A DNA stretch of 64,000 nt from Haliclona indistincta (Eukaryota; Porifera; Demospongiae; Haplosclerida; Chalinidae). This document shows positions 13,201 to 24,445 of this stretch, piece by piece. Positions within the stretch are counted from its first letter, which is position 1; each line of letters opens with the position of its first letter. The stretch lies in assembly GCA_964017065.1 (NCBI GenBank), contig OZ024789.1:2303016-2367015 (forward strand), given 5' to 3'. The notes under the pieces were generated by a model. It saw nothing but the letters and a program-made list of their open reading frames with translations, did no database searches and was not told the DNA's origin. The translations under genes and the position numbers were made by a program.

Positions 13201-14138
13201 CGCCGGTTTCGTTGATCGAAATTGCCGCCAAGCACGTCGGCGGCCATCTTAGTGCAATAAATGCCAAAGTGTGCACAATGTGGGATATAGCACGGGGCCG
13301 TGTCTTTGATCTTTGACCTAAGTATACTTAAATTAATTCTTACTGTGCTCTGTGGTACTAACTGCTCTATTCTCCAGTTTTGTAGAAGATTATGATCCTA
13401 CTATAGAGGATACCTATCGTAAACATATTATAATTGATGGAGAAACATATCAACTTGATATTTTAGACACGGCTGGTCAAGAAGAATACAGGTGAGTGTA
13501 TTCCCCTCTTAATAATTATAAGAAGCTGACTGTATCTGCAGAGTTCTACAAGATCAGTACTTAAGAGAGAAAAACGGCTATGTAATAGTATTTTCAGTTG
13601 ATAGCAAACACAGTTTTGATGCTCTTGACACACATAGATCAACTGTAAGTCTGCCAACTTTGTTGCACACTAACACACACTTGTTTTTCTCTTCTCAGAT
13701 CAATAGAGTCAAACAGAAAAATGCTCCAATGATATGTGAGTGTCATAATAATCAGCATAAATTTGCATGATGTAAACTATTTTTGTTGTACAAATATAGT
13801 GGTTGGTAACAAGATTGATCTGCCAAGAAGAGAAGTAGGCAAAGATATAGCATTATTTCATATGCAAAGACTCATAATATGAGTTATGTTGAGACATCTG
13901 CTAAGACAAGGCACGGAGTGGTATGTACATAAAGCAGGAATGTGTATTATTATGAATAATAATGTTTTCTTATCAATAGGATGACGTTTTTTACTTGGTA
14001 ACAAAAGAAATTTTGATCTGGGTAAGTTACTAAAACAGTATTATGCCAGCAGTTGGTGTTGTCACATTCTGTTTTGTGTAGCGGACAATAACACCTACTG
14101 AAAAGACTACATGTACATGTAGTTGTAAACTACTGTAA
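10288..14138 (+). CDS. Ras-family small GTPase, eight exons, frame break in exon 6
   Basis: A membrane-anchored GTP switch protein of the Ras family. Exons by GT-AG sites: 10288-10315, 10393-10441, 13378-13491, 13542-13644, 13699-13735, 13800-13920, 13980-14021, 14082-14138. The phases join, except within exon 6. Visible motifs in order: P-loop GDGGVGKS (about residues 9-16), effector region [16 protein letters not shown]3 DTAGQEEY, G4 NKID, G5 ETSAK, and a C-terminus TCTCSCKLL that fits a CAAX prenylation box (CKLL) preceded by possible palmitoylation cysteines. The switch regions are closer to H/K/N-Ras than to Rheb or Rap. Exon 6 carries two extra bases near 13860: before them the frame runs to a stop at about 13878-13880, after them [14 protein letters not shown] is intact. 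Exon 7 lacks one codon relative to the usual FYTLVREI. Start chosen as the first ATG giving a normal-length N-terminus. It is either a living gene with an assembly error or a recent pseudogene. Confidence 0.85.
11092..12184. mobile_element. Tandem copies of a CCCTCGGCG inverted-repeat element inside Ras intron 2
   Basis: A truncated left end (11092-11150) is followed by a full copy (about 11151-11675) and a second copy lacking its left end (about 11683-12184), offset by ~487 bases. Left ends read TTAACCCTCGGCGCGCATGC; right ends read CGCCGAGGGTTTTGTGAAAT, giving short terminal inverted repeats. The copies share a long internal block (CTGTCCACTCGGCTACAGAG onwards, at 11201 and 11688). A further right-end fragment lies near 14466. 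No transposase is encoded, so these are non-autonomous. Confidence 0.75.
12768..13310. repeat. Possible inverted-repeat element in Ras intron 2
   Basis: A strong hairpin at about 12772-12804 (GATACAGCACGA against TCGTGCTGTATC), with related ATACAGCACGAA and ATAGCACGG motifs at 13152 and 13287. The spacing suggests a small non-autonomous element, but I could not define its ends. Confidence 0.35.
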
Positions 14139-14265
14139 TGATGTTGCAATGATTCTAATAACAAGTTGCTGTCAAATGCATGCTACAAAAGAGGGTTTGG
14201 ACGACTAAAGTTTATAGCTGTATTCTCCAAATCCACATAACAATGATTCTAGAGTCAGCCATAAG

Positions 14266-14492
14266 CTCCAAATCTCTCTTTCACTCATTCACCGACATGC
14301 ACACTCACTCATTTACTCGCTCACTTACTCACACACTCAGTAAATCAATCAGTCACTCAAGCATTATGTCAGTCAGTCAGCTTTTGTCAGTCACCTGTTG
14401 TTGTTCAGATCACCTAATCAGTGACTCACACACTCACCCATCCACCCACTCACTTGTGCATGACATGCCGAGGGTTTTGTGAATTCGTTCAT
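14266..14492. repeat. CACT/CTCA-rich simple repeat with an element end
   Basis: Degenerate CACTCACT and CAGTCAGT runs, ending at a solitary right end (GCCGAGGGTTTTGTGAAT) of the element family found in the Ras intron. Confidence 0.6.
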
Positions 14493-15222
14493 TGACACAG
14501 TTCTTCAGGCCACCACCTGGGCCCAGTATTATATATCATTGTGCAAAGCGAAATTGTAATACGGGCGCCGGCGTCAATCCAATCCACTATCATCACATGC
14601 ACTCATTATCATGAATAAATGGATATTAAATTTTTTTTATGTATGCCTCTGATGTAGAATCTCTAGATTGTGCTTCATTTCCCCCCACATGTATGTACAG
14701 CTAAAATTTTATCGTGAATGATGGAAACATTCTGACATTGCATTTTTATTACATGTTTCTTGGTAAGATTTCAGTTATTGCTATGAAAGTCCAGCAAGCA
14801 GCTACTAGTGAACAGGGTTTGGAGGACTAGAGTGAGCTGTATGCACAGAATTCACAAAACTGGTGCTATATAGCAATGGTTCTAGTAACAAGAGGCCTAC
14901 CTACAACTCAAAGATGAGTATCACCTGAACAGACTAACTTTAACTGAGAAGAACTCCACACAACAATAGTTCCCTCAGGGAAAAATGAATTGACAATAAT
15001 AGTTGCTTTGTCAAATATTTAAATTTTTTCTTACTGTCTAATACCAGTACGGACTGGCAGTGGGTGGGTGAGTGAGAAGAATGGAGGGAGAGAGAAAGAA
15101 AGAGATGGAGGAAGTTTGTTCTATCACAGTCTTCCTCACACAATAGACCTACTGAAGTACTAAACAACTTCTGTATAGTTATTAAGTTTACTGTTTCGCG
15201 ACTATGCCACGACGTACATCAA
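14493..15222. other. No gene recognised
   Basis: Contains a diverged single unit of the following 101-bp repeat (about 14785-14890) and a purine-rich GAGAGAAAGAAAG run near 15080-15110. No coding signal. Confidence 0.5.
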
Positions 15223-16072
15223 AACTACATGAGAAGGTTTGCACTACTAGAGTCAGTTGAATGCTCCGAATTCACAAAACTGGTGCTGACAAGTATTATG
15301 GTAACAAGATCCAGTCAAATGCTTACTACATGAGAAGGTTTGCACTACTAGAGTCAGTTGAATGCTCCGAATTCACAAAACTGGTGCTGACAAGTATTGT
15401 AGTAACAAGATCCAGTCAAATGCTTACTACATGAGAAGGTTTGCACTACTAGAGTCAGTTGAATGCTCCGAATTCACAAAACTGGTGCTGACAAGTATTA
15501 TAGTAACAAGATCCAGTCAAATGCTTACTACATGAGAAGGTTTGGACCACTAGAGTCAGTTGAATGCTCCAAATTCACAAAATTGGTGCTGAAAAGTATT
15601 GTAGTAACAAGATCCAGTCAAATGCATACTACATGAGAAAGTTTGGACCACTAGAGTCAGTTGAATGCTCCGAATTCACAAAACTGGTGCTGACAAGTAT
15701 TATAGTAACAAGATCCAGTCAAATGCTTACTACATGAGAAGGTTTGGACCACTAGAGTCAGTTGAATGCTCCAAATTCACAAAATTGGTGCTGAAAAGTA
15801 TTGTAGTAACAAGATCCAGTCAAATGCTTACTACATGAGAAGGTTTGGATTACTGGAGTCAGTTGAATGCTCCAAATTTACCAAACTGGTGCTGAAAAGT
15901 ATTCTAGTAACAAGATCCAGTCAAATGCACACTACATGAGAGGGTTTTGTGCTACTAGAGTCAGCTGAATGCTCCAAATTCACAAAACTGTTGCTGACAA
16001 AATTATAGTAACAAGATCTAGTCAAATGCATACTACATGAGAGGATTTGGATTACTAGAGTTAGCAGAATCA
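15223..16072. repeat. 101-bp tandem repeat array, about 8 units
   Basis: The unit begins TACTACATGAGAAGGTTTG and contains GAATTCACAAAACTGGTGCT and AACAAGATCCAGTCAAATGC. The spacing between the best-preserved copies is 101 bases (for example 15324 to 15425). Older single units occur at about 14165-14255, 14785-14890 and 16375-16450, so the array grew from a dispersed sequence. Confidence 0.9.
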
Positions 16073-16724
16073 TAGATCGCTTCAATATCCTCTTTGATTG
16101 CATCCTGAGGAATCTGGCTAGTCTTATAATTCAGTCATCCGCCTCATTAGGTGCTTTCTGAGGGTAGGGTTAGTAACTAATTTAAATTTATTTCACCTTC
16201 ACCTAAATCAAATATTTTTAAAGTCTTAATTACCATGAAGCGTAGGCACCTTCTCTCCAAAAGTTTTGTGCTATTAGAATTACAAAATGTAGCAGAATGC
16301 TAGACATGAAAATGATAACAAGTTGCATGCAGAAAGATTTGATAGTATGCAAGCTGGATGAAACCAAAATGCCTATTACTGAGGAAGGTTTGAACGACTG
16401 GAGTTAGCTGTATGGACAAAGTCAACAAAACTAATGCTAGAAAATGATTCTTCTTCTAGTTCAACCTCTGTCATTCGTCTGGTCCAGCGAGTTAGTATTT
16501 CAGTTACTGGATTTGTAGGCTATAAGCTCACTAGATTCAACACAAAAGTGTATGGATAATGCTTGGGAACAAGACTTGAAAAAGGAAAGGAACAACAAGA
16601 AATGATGCTTTTAAAGGAACAAAAGGGTAACACTTGCAGAAGTATCATTAGCCAAACTAGTATCCCTACATTAGCAGCATTGAAATAAAATTAATTACAA
16701 CCTTTAACTGAGACCAGGCTGCAT
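16073..16724. other. No gene recognised
   Basis: Holds diverged remnants of the 101-bp repeat and otherwise unassigned AT-rich sequence. Confidence 0.45.
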
Positions 16725-17275
16725 CACTTGTTTACGATCACAAGTGATGTTAGCACCAGTTTGAAGATTTTGAATAAGTGGAGCAGTTTCACAGCACAGA
16801 GTGTACTGCTAGATAATATACAATTCAGTGCTCTTGTGTAGTTTTATGATCACAATTGATGTTAGCACCAGTTTGAAGATTTTGAATGAGTGGAGCAGTT
16901 TCACAGCACAAAGTGTACTGTTAGATAATACATTTCAGTGCTCTTGTGTAGTTTTACGATCACATTGATGTTAGCACCAGTCTGAAGATTTTGAATGAGT
17001 GGAGCAGTTTCACTAGCACAGAGTGTACTGCCAGCTAAATAATACAATTGCAATGTGTAGTTTTACGATCACAATTGATGTTAGCACCAGTTTGAAGATT
17101 TTGAATGAGTAGAGCAGTTTCACAGCACAGAGTGTACTGCTAGATAATACATTTCGGTGCTCTAGCTTGTGTAGCTGGTTACGATAATTATCACAATTGA
17201 TGTTAGTACCAGTTTGAAGATTTTGAATGAGTGGAGCAGTTTCACAGCACAGAGTGTACTGTCAGATAATACAGC
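16725..17275. repeat. ~110-118-bp tandem repeat, five units
   Basis: The unit contains GATGTTAGCACCAGTTTGAA, GAGTGGAGCAGTTTCACAGC and a GTGTACTG.TAGATAAT block. Copies start near 16733, 16849, 16958, 17066 and 17190. A related block lies 27 kb away at 44640-44855. Confidence 0.9.
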
Positions 17276-19655
17276 TTTTTCACAGCACCAAAACGTTGTC
17301 GCTAAGGTCACAAAATGCATTGACCTGTGTCCCCATCTCTGCCACATGTGATAGCGCGTGCGGTTGTCAAGGGGCGTTGTTAAGAAGGTGTGGCGGACGG
17401 TCAAATGAAAATGGCGCTGTCTACAGGTGAGTTTTTCTTTGTCTCTGCAGACTGCAGTTAAACGTTTCACAACTATTAATTTTGCGCCTATGCCACGTTG
17501 ATGCTGTATTGTGTTGATGCGGGCGTTGGGTAAAGAATCTGGTGACCTTGTGATCGTACCTGTTGTTTGGCGTTAGTGCATATGTCTAGTTGTTGTACTT
17601 TTTAGCTTTCCAGGTGGTTGGGGTGGGCCTTGTAAGCTGCCAAACCATCTCATCATGCTCATGTAGCCAAACACTCCAGATTATTTTACTTTGTATTCTA
17701 ACACCACAGAAACTGTGATGCAGATAGTGGTGCATTGTAGGATTACACAAATCCTTGGCAGAATTGACCTCCTTCAGCCTTCCTGACATTTCTAGTCTGG
17801 CAAGACACTTGACTTTTATACAGTAAAACCACGCCTGGAAGATGAGATGATGAAAGTAGGATTGCTGTCAATGTTCCCTCTCTCTTTGATATCTATAAAG
17901 CAGGTTAATATCACACGCACACTCAACAAACACACACAGTCAGCCACTTTTTCTCTAGTGTTTACGTTGTCGAAGTCAATTAGTAGAAATTGAAGGCTTA
18001 GTGGTAAAGCATTCATCTGTTATTGGCATTATTCTCTCTCATGGGTTTTCACCTAGTTAACCAGATCAGCCTGGGCAGATTATCTCTATAACTAGGTCTG
18101 ATCAGCCTTGTAGGTGGTAGTTGGTTGTTTTGCAGTGTGATGAATCTATTTTGGGTTTTGTTTTAAACTTGCTCTTAACTGAAAGTTGTCTCAACTAGTA
18201 TATATTCTCTCCAAGAGGTTGGAAGTCATCTCAACTGGAACGTATTCGATGTCAATGAAATCAGTCTATACAGCCGCAAGTCAGACACTCAACTCAGACA
18301 TCAGTCCTACTGACCCTGCACCCTTGACTTGGGACCGAGACAAGATACACGTACTGGCTGCCTTGGTAGGATAGGATACAGGTGCAAAGGAGGACTGGGT
18401 CTTGTATGGATACCTGTTGACTCTGCTGCCTTCAGAGAGGTACGCTTGCACATGAATGCATCTCTATGTTGACATTTCGGTATTGAGCCTAAATGTCTCG
18501 TTATCGTTGATTGAATGGACACTAAGTTGCTGACTATCCTATAGTAGTATCTACTTTCTATTGCCTTATGCTCAGGCCACACCCCTACCTTGTTTAGTGG
18601 CTTTCTGCACATGTGTCAAATAGCTCACGTACTATTCGTAAAATAACCATGCATGTATTGCACCATGTGGTGAAAGTCAAGGAGCAATAGTCATGGATAC
18701 TAGTGGATTTACTTGCTGCCATTAAATTTGATACACCATTTTGTTTTGTCCTACCTACGAACTCATTGCAAGTACTTACTCATCAGCATGAACCCTAGGT
18801 AACTATACAGTACTATGAAAATTAGCGATGAAATACACAAATAGCTCATTTTCAGTCTGGTGTACATGTGACCTCCAATGTGTTTATGGTACTGCTGTTG
18901 CATGCCGTAAAGAAGCAAAATGTCAAGAAGCCATCTTTGTGTGTTCTTTTGCAATGTGGCATAAAAACATGGCCACCGTCCCATCATGCATACATAAGAA
19001 CTCAAATCACTACTTTGTTTTGCTTGACCAAGCTATCAGCCTATCGCATGCATTTTCTTTACAATTGGCAACTGTGCTGTGCGCTCACACTATAGCTGTA
19101 GCTGAACGGGTCAAGTGACCTACAATCCCCTGTTGGCTGTAGATATTAGTAGCTAGTTTAAAATTGCTGTAATAGGTGTAAAACATAACTGTAGTAACTC
19201 CACTATACACACGCATTACTAGTACGTAATGACGTACATGTAATGTATGTATTAACCCAGCCTGCTGTAAAACCGGTCAACCCGTTTGAAACGGGTCAGA
19301 AGTTATGAATCGGGTTGTAACATTTATACTGGTTATTGTAGTCAAAGGTGCTGCTGCCTCAGTGGAACAGCAGAACACACAGTAAACTGTAGCTTTCACA
19401 ATTGGTATTCTCTTCTTACAGAGTTTTTCTAGACACATACTGTCTCCTGTTTGAAGAACAACTAAGTTGATTATCACATCAAGGATACATGTAAGAGGTC
19501 AGGCAGTCCCATCACTCATTCATTTTTAACTATTATTTCAGGCTTCACACAGAAGCTTTGCCTACTATAATATTATGCACGTGCTTTTGATTTGCTATTA
19601 CACCTGTACTGTGTTTGAGTCAGGTGGGAAATACATGTAAATTTTATTGTCCAAA
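17276..19655. other. No gene recognised; weak exon-like signals
   Basis: A possible first exon is present at about 17404-17436 (AAAATGGCGCTG, then ACAG followed by GTGAGT), but I found no partner exon that continues it. An open stretch at 18186-18374 also has no recognisable homology. The rest is AT-rich unassigned sequence. Confidence 0.35.
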
Positions 19656-20369
19656 AATTAATGTCTTCAGTAAAGAGTTACATGTACACCATTATACTTG
19701 TGGAACATACAATACAAATACATAAACATACTAGTTATGCAGCTGAATATAATTAGAGGTAGTGCAGTAAACAGTTGCACAGGGGATAGTGACCTATAGG
19801 TCCCTGTGGTGTTCATGGTGTTCACTTTATACCCCACCTGTACTGAGCATTATGATTCATGACAACACATGTATGTTGTTGTGTGTGAGAAGTGTGGTGT
19901 GACCTTGGTAATCTAAAAAACCATCTGTTTCTAGCACATGCTGAAATGCAAGCTGTGACAATAGCAATGCTTGCTCAGGAGCCCATAAAAAGGAGCCCAT
20001 CCTTTAGACACTGTACTACCAAATATGCTATTATGGTGGTTTGACAGTTTGCATTTAGACAGATGTAATGCTTCCATCTACTTTACAATGTCCCATTGAG
20101 CATTAGTCTGCTAAGGTCTCAAGTTACCTATGGTCTCAAAAGGCCTACTGATTTGCTTGCCTCATGGCTTATTGCTGGTGATCTAGCTAGACTCTCCAGT
20201 GACAAAACTTTCACAGCAGACTTAGTAGAAATGAAATACATGTTAGGGATATTTGCCGCTTGCTGCATGTAGATGTTGAATCTTGTAGCTCTGAAGGCAA
20301 GAATCCAGGAATGTATGGTCTATAGTCACAAGCTGCTTGACCTCATAGCATAGCCAGGCCCAATTGAGT

Positions 20370-20372
<3 letters not shown>

Positions 20373-20443
<71 letters not shown>

Positions 20444-20497
20444 CTCACTTGCTCGCTCGCTCACTCACTCACTCACTCACTCACTCACTCACTCACT
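20373..20497. repeat. Compound microsatellite (CA)n then (CTCA)n
   Basis: An uninterrupted CA run of about 68 bases is followed by TCGC/TCAC-type tetranucleotides. Confidence 0.98.
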
Positions 20498-20515
20498 AAA
20501 TCATGCATATTCAAA

Positions 20516-20800
20516 GTGAACTGTAGTGCATACAAGTACAGAGGCTTGCAGAGTTTTTGTATGAAATTAAACAACAAGTATTTCAATACATGTGATTATT
20601 ATAGAAGTGAATTTGATCAGTCAAAGTTGTATTCTCTATGCAAGAACTTTGCAGACCATTGTGTATTCAACCCAAAGCAGTATCATAGTGATAATCAATC
20701 CACACCAGTAATTATTCCCATGAGAGCAGCCTTATCAGCTTTGAAACCTGGTAATAATTATGTACTGGCAACTTTACCAAGCGGCAGTACTATAATATAA
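20516..20800 (+). other. Unrecognised 94-codon open frame
   Basis: The longest open frame between 12 and 25 kb, lying just after the microsatellite. The translation has mixed composition with several Cys and Tyr residues and no motif that I recognise. It could be a chance ORF or an exon; a weak acceptor (ATTATTATAG) precedes codon ~31. I assign no function. Confidence 0.2.
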
Positions 20801-21459
20801 TACAGCTTGCTTCTCTCTACATTCCTATCACCAAATTGTTTCACCAGTAGTCTCTGTTGAATCAGTGTTGATATACCAACCTGATCTGTGCTGCTATAGT
20901 CCAACTTGTTGCTGTGCAGAAATCTTTCCGTAGTTTGCACATAATTTCAGTGATTGCATGTATATGCCACCAATACATCTGCACCTGTCCAAGGCCATAA
21001 TACAGTGCCCTCAATGAATACCAACTGTCCATTCAATGTTTATTACTAACTGGCAGCCTATACAGTTCAACACCTCTGCTTGCGTCCTTTCTCACCTTAG
21101 TGTGGCTTTTGTTTTCATTCAACCCAATATAGCACCTCATGCAACTTAGGTATGTGTTAATTTCAGGTTCATGGCTATTTTCAAAATCGATTTTGAAGAC
21201 ATGTCCCATTATGCATTGAGAAACATGAAAGTGTGCGAAATATTTTTACCAGTATCAGCCTAACTCATGGGCTTGCCTTATTCTTTTGTATTGTTAGACT
21301 GCTGACATAATTATCAGCCTTCTAAGCTGGCCCTTGCATTGTGTTGAGTGCAGAGGAGGTCCATTAAGCTACATAATTTTGCGACCAACCGAAAAAAAGT
21401 GACAATTACCCAGAGCGCTAATATTAGCAATCAAGGTATTGAGGTGTCTGTGTCGTACC

Positions 21460-21480
21460 TCCTCCTCCTCCTCCTCTTCT
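21460..21480. repeat. (CTC)n microsatellite
   Basis: Short run of CTC triplets ending in CTCTTCTT. Confidence 0.8.
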
Positions 21481-21539
21481 TACACCTGTAAGAGTCAGGG
21501 TGGGACTGGACATATGTATATAATTATAGTCCCAAATAT

Positions 21540-23420
21540 CTTCTTGGTAGATTACAAACACAAAACTATAAACTATTTAAAAGTCACACCATGCATTGGA
21601 ATGTACAACACAACACAAACATACATGTAAATTATTATTAAAGTTATGCAGCTGAATATTACTAAAGCTTTAGAGCTTGTACAGTAAACAGGAGATAGTG
21701 ACCCATAGTCCCTGTGATGTTCTTGTTCATGTGTTTTTCTGGTGTTCACTGCTCTATCCCCACCTGTACTCAGGGTCATGATTCATGACAACACAAGTTG
21801 TGTGTAAGAATGTGTGCATGTGACCTTAGTGAAAACCAGTTGCTGAAGAATGTAATTACATAGTATTTATAGTCCAATTCACTCAGTTTTGTATTACATC
21901 TGAAGGAAAGCTCTGAAAATAGCGCTACCATGGTAGTATAGTACAGTGTCCCATTGAGCATTGAAGCTTTTTCTAGTTATGGGCTACTGTCTGCTTTTGA
22001 ACATGTGAAACCTCTGTACTAAGCTTAGTTCTCTAGTTACCTCTTGATTTGCTTACTTCTTGGCTTATGCTGGCAATCTAGACTTCTCCAGTGACAAAAC
22101 TTGGATCTAGTATCAGAGTCCACTGAGCTTTTATAGTCGATTTTATGAATTGCACCTGCTGTGTTTGTTGTTCACTTTCAAAATGAAGTTATCTATCCAA
22201 GCATGTGTTATTAGCCTCATATCCAGTTGTCTGTAATAAGTCTCTACCGCTGTTTAGGCATTGTATATACCATTTTGCAAATGTAACCAAATCTCAGCTC
22301 TGTAACATTGCTGCTGACTCAGTTTAACACCTTGCCTACTGTCCTTTCTCACTTTAGTATGGCTTCTGTCAGTATAAAGCTTTGAGTATTGCATTTGTGT
22401 CCAGAGAGTGTGAGCGGCAGTGAGCTGCTTTGTGTCAAGTGCATGTGTTTATGAGATGGTGGGTTAGTAGAAAGTGATATTTTTCATGCTGTGCTCTTGT
22501 AGTTTGAAGGCAAGACTGACCCCATTCCGTTTTCTCACCCACCACTGTGGTTTAGTCATAGTTTTTATTAAAACTAATCAATGGTCTACCACAGTATATT
22601 GTGAGGAAATAGTCTGGCTATAATGCCTCTGGCTTATCTAACCCCAATAGGATTGTAGTGCACTTGTGCAGCAGTTTGCATAATACACATCAATTGATTC
22701 TTAAGAAATGTTCATTAAAATATCCTAGTAATACAGGGTATGTGATGCAAGGTCACACTTTACAAACATAGACCTAAAGGTCCATGGTGGAACAAAAAAT
22801 TGACAAGGCTACACCCAAACACCCAGCACAAAAGAAATTCCAGAATGTAGTATCTTGCAAGGGAGCAGGTCTTGCTATTATATGATAGCTGAGTTTGACT
22901 AGATAACTGTATACTGTGACTGAATAGGTCAGATTTATTCAGTATAGTGTACTACAAACAGTCAAAGTTGACTTCTGTAGGTAGTAACAAGGTCACATGA
23001 GGTGTCCTCAATGAATACCAACTGGTCTATTCAACTTTTATTACTGACTCAGTTCATCATAATGTAACACCTCCGCCTGAGTCCTCTCTCACCTTAGTGT
23101 GGCTTCTGTTTTTATTCATCCCAATATAGCGCAGCTTGCTAGGTATGTGTTAATTCAAGTTAAACTTGTCAAGGCTGTGTAATTGATTTTCAATATTGGT
23201 TTTTAAGATGTGCCCCAAATTTATGCATGAATTGAGAAACATGAATGTATGTGAATAGACGAAAATATTTTACCAGCCTCTAGCCTGACCCATGGGCCGT
23301 ATTCTTTTGGTATTGTTAGACTGCTGACATAAGGCTTGACCTCTTATTATCAGCCTTCTAAGCTGAGCTGGCTCTTGCATTGTATTGAGCTGTGAAAGGC
23401 GCAGAGGAGGTTGGAAGCAT
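21540..23420. repeat. Segmental duplication, copy B
   Basis: Second diverged copy of the 1.9-kb block. A partial third piece (TTTCTCACTTTAGTATGGCTTC, near 22345) suggests more than one round of duplication. No coding sequence recognised in either copy. Confidence 0.7.
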
Positions 23421-23823
23421 GTGACATTAATTTTTTTGTGGTTTTTAAATGTACTCCGGCCTTTACAAGAAACTTAGCTGTTGCTATTTTTTGGACAGAT
23501 TTTAACAATCTAATAGCTCTGATTACAAATATTATTTGATCTACCCATGAGCTGCTATGGCCGAGAATCGAAAGCACAGTAGCATGAGCAATCAGAAGTT
23601 TTGAGCTTATTAGAGTGCCTGCCTCCGTTGAGAAAGGTGTATGTGTGTTTGTGTGTGCAGGAGCTCATGTTGAGCATGTAGTGAAGGAGGAGTGAAGGCA
23701 AGTAACTCTGTAAACAGAAACAGTGAACTCCTGATCTAAACATAGTATTGTCCAAATAAGAAAAAGGTTTTAATTTCATTGACCACACTGCATGTTATTT
23801 TTTATCATAGCAGTATACTTTAG

Positions 23824-24445
23824 CAGCAGCAGGAGCCCATCGAGACGCAAGCGCAAGGGAGCATGCAACTCAGTATACGGCGAAATCCAAACATGGCTGC
23901 CAAAAATTAATTTTAGTAACACCAAATATGGACTGATTCAGCTGTTCTTGCTCGTGATCGTCATCTATGCATTCTGAACAGCAAGCAGCAGTGACTAGGC
24001 AGTGTTACTAGTGCTGGGCTAACGATATCGACAGCTGTAAACCGCGTGCACGTTGACTAAGCACGTAGTGCCAGACTGCCCGGTCACGCCTTCGCGTTCG
24101 CTTCTGGATACAACAAAGAGCTTCTTCCGGCGTGTTACAAGCTCCTCTCCGTCGTCCTTACCTTTGTTTTGCCGATTTGTTTGGTTCTCTGTGTCTGCCA
24201 GCGATTTTGTCCATATAAGGGTATACTAATGTTAGAAATCAGCCACCATGTTTGGATTTCGCCGTATACGTTATGATATTCAGAGTTGCATGCTCCCTCG
24301 CCGCTTCGCAGCTCGATATGCTCCTGGCAGCAGTGAACAGCAGATAAGCGTTGGTTTCATACAGCCGCCATGTTTTGGATTACATCGTTCTGTTGTGAGA
24401 ATGTAGAGTTGCATGCTCCCTCGACCACTCCGTGGGCTCCATAAT
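23824..24445. mobile_element. Inverted-repeat element with a third partial arm
   Basis: The left arm (23824-23908) is the reverse complement of 24232-24334 over ~85-100 bases, with shared blocks GGAGCATGCAACTC and TATACGGCGAAATCCAAACA. The enclosed ~320 bases encode nothing recognisable. A further partial copy of the right arm, same orientation, follows at 24360-24445 (AGAGTTGCATGCTCCCTCG). This is typical of a non-autonomous DNA transposon or foldback element. I could not identify a target duplication. Confidence 0.75.

Larger units (their letters stand above)
19660..21370. repeat. Segmental duplication, copy A
   Basis: Shares long diverged blocks in the same order with 21540-23420: TTATGCAGCTGAATAT (19735 and 21645), ATAGTGACC.ATAG.TCCCTGT, CATGATTCATGACAACACA, TGTCCCATTGAGCATT, CCAGTGACAAAACTT, TCAATGAATACCAACTG (21013 and 23009) and TCAGCCTTCTAAGCTG (21317 and 23350). 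The offset is about 1.9-2.0 kb. A microsatellite interrupts copy A. Confidence 0.75.

Noticed and set aside
15223..16072. CRISPR-like array
   Set aside because: Units are head-to-tail 101-bp repeats without distinct spacers, in a eukaryotic context.
17404..17436. First exon starting AAAATGGCG
   Set aside because: Good start and donor, but no continuation exon found; not enough to call a gene.
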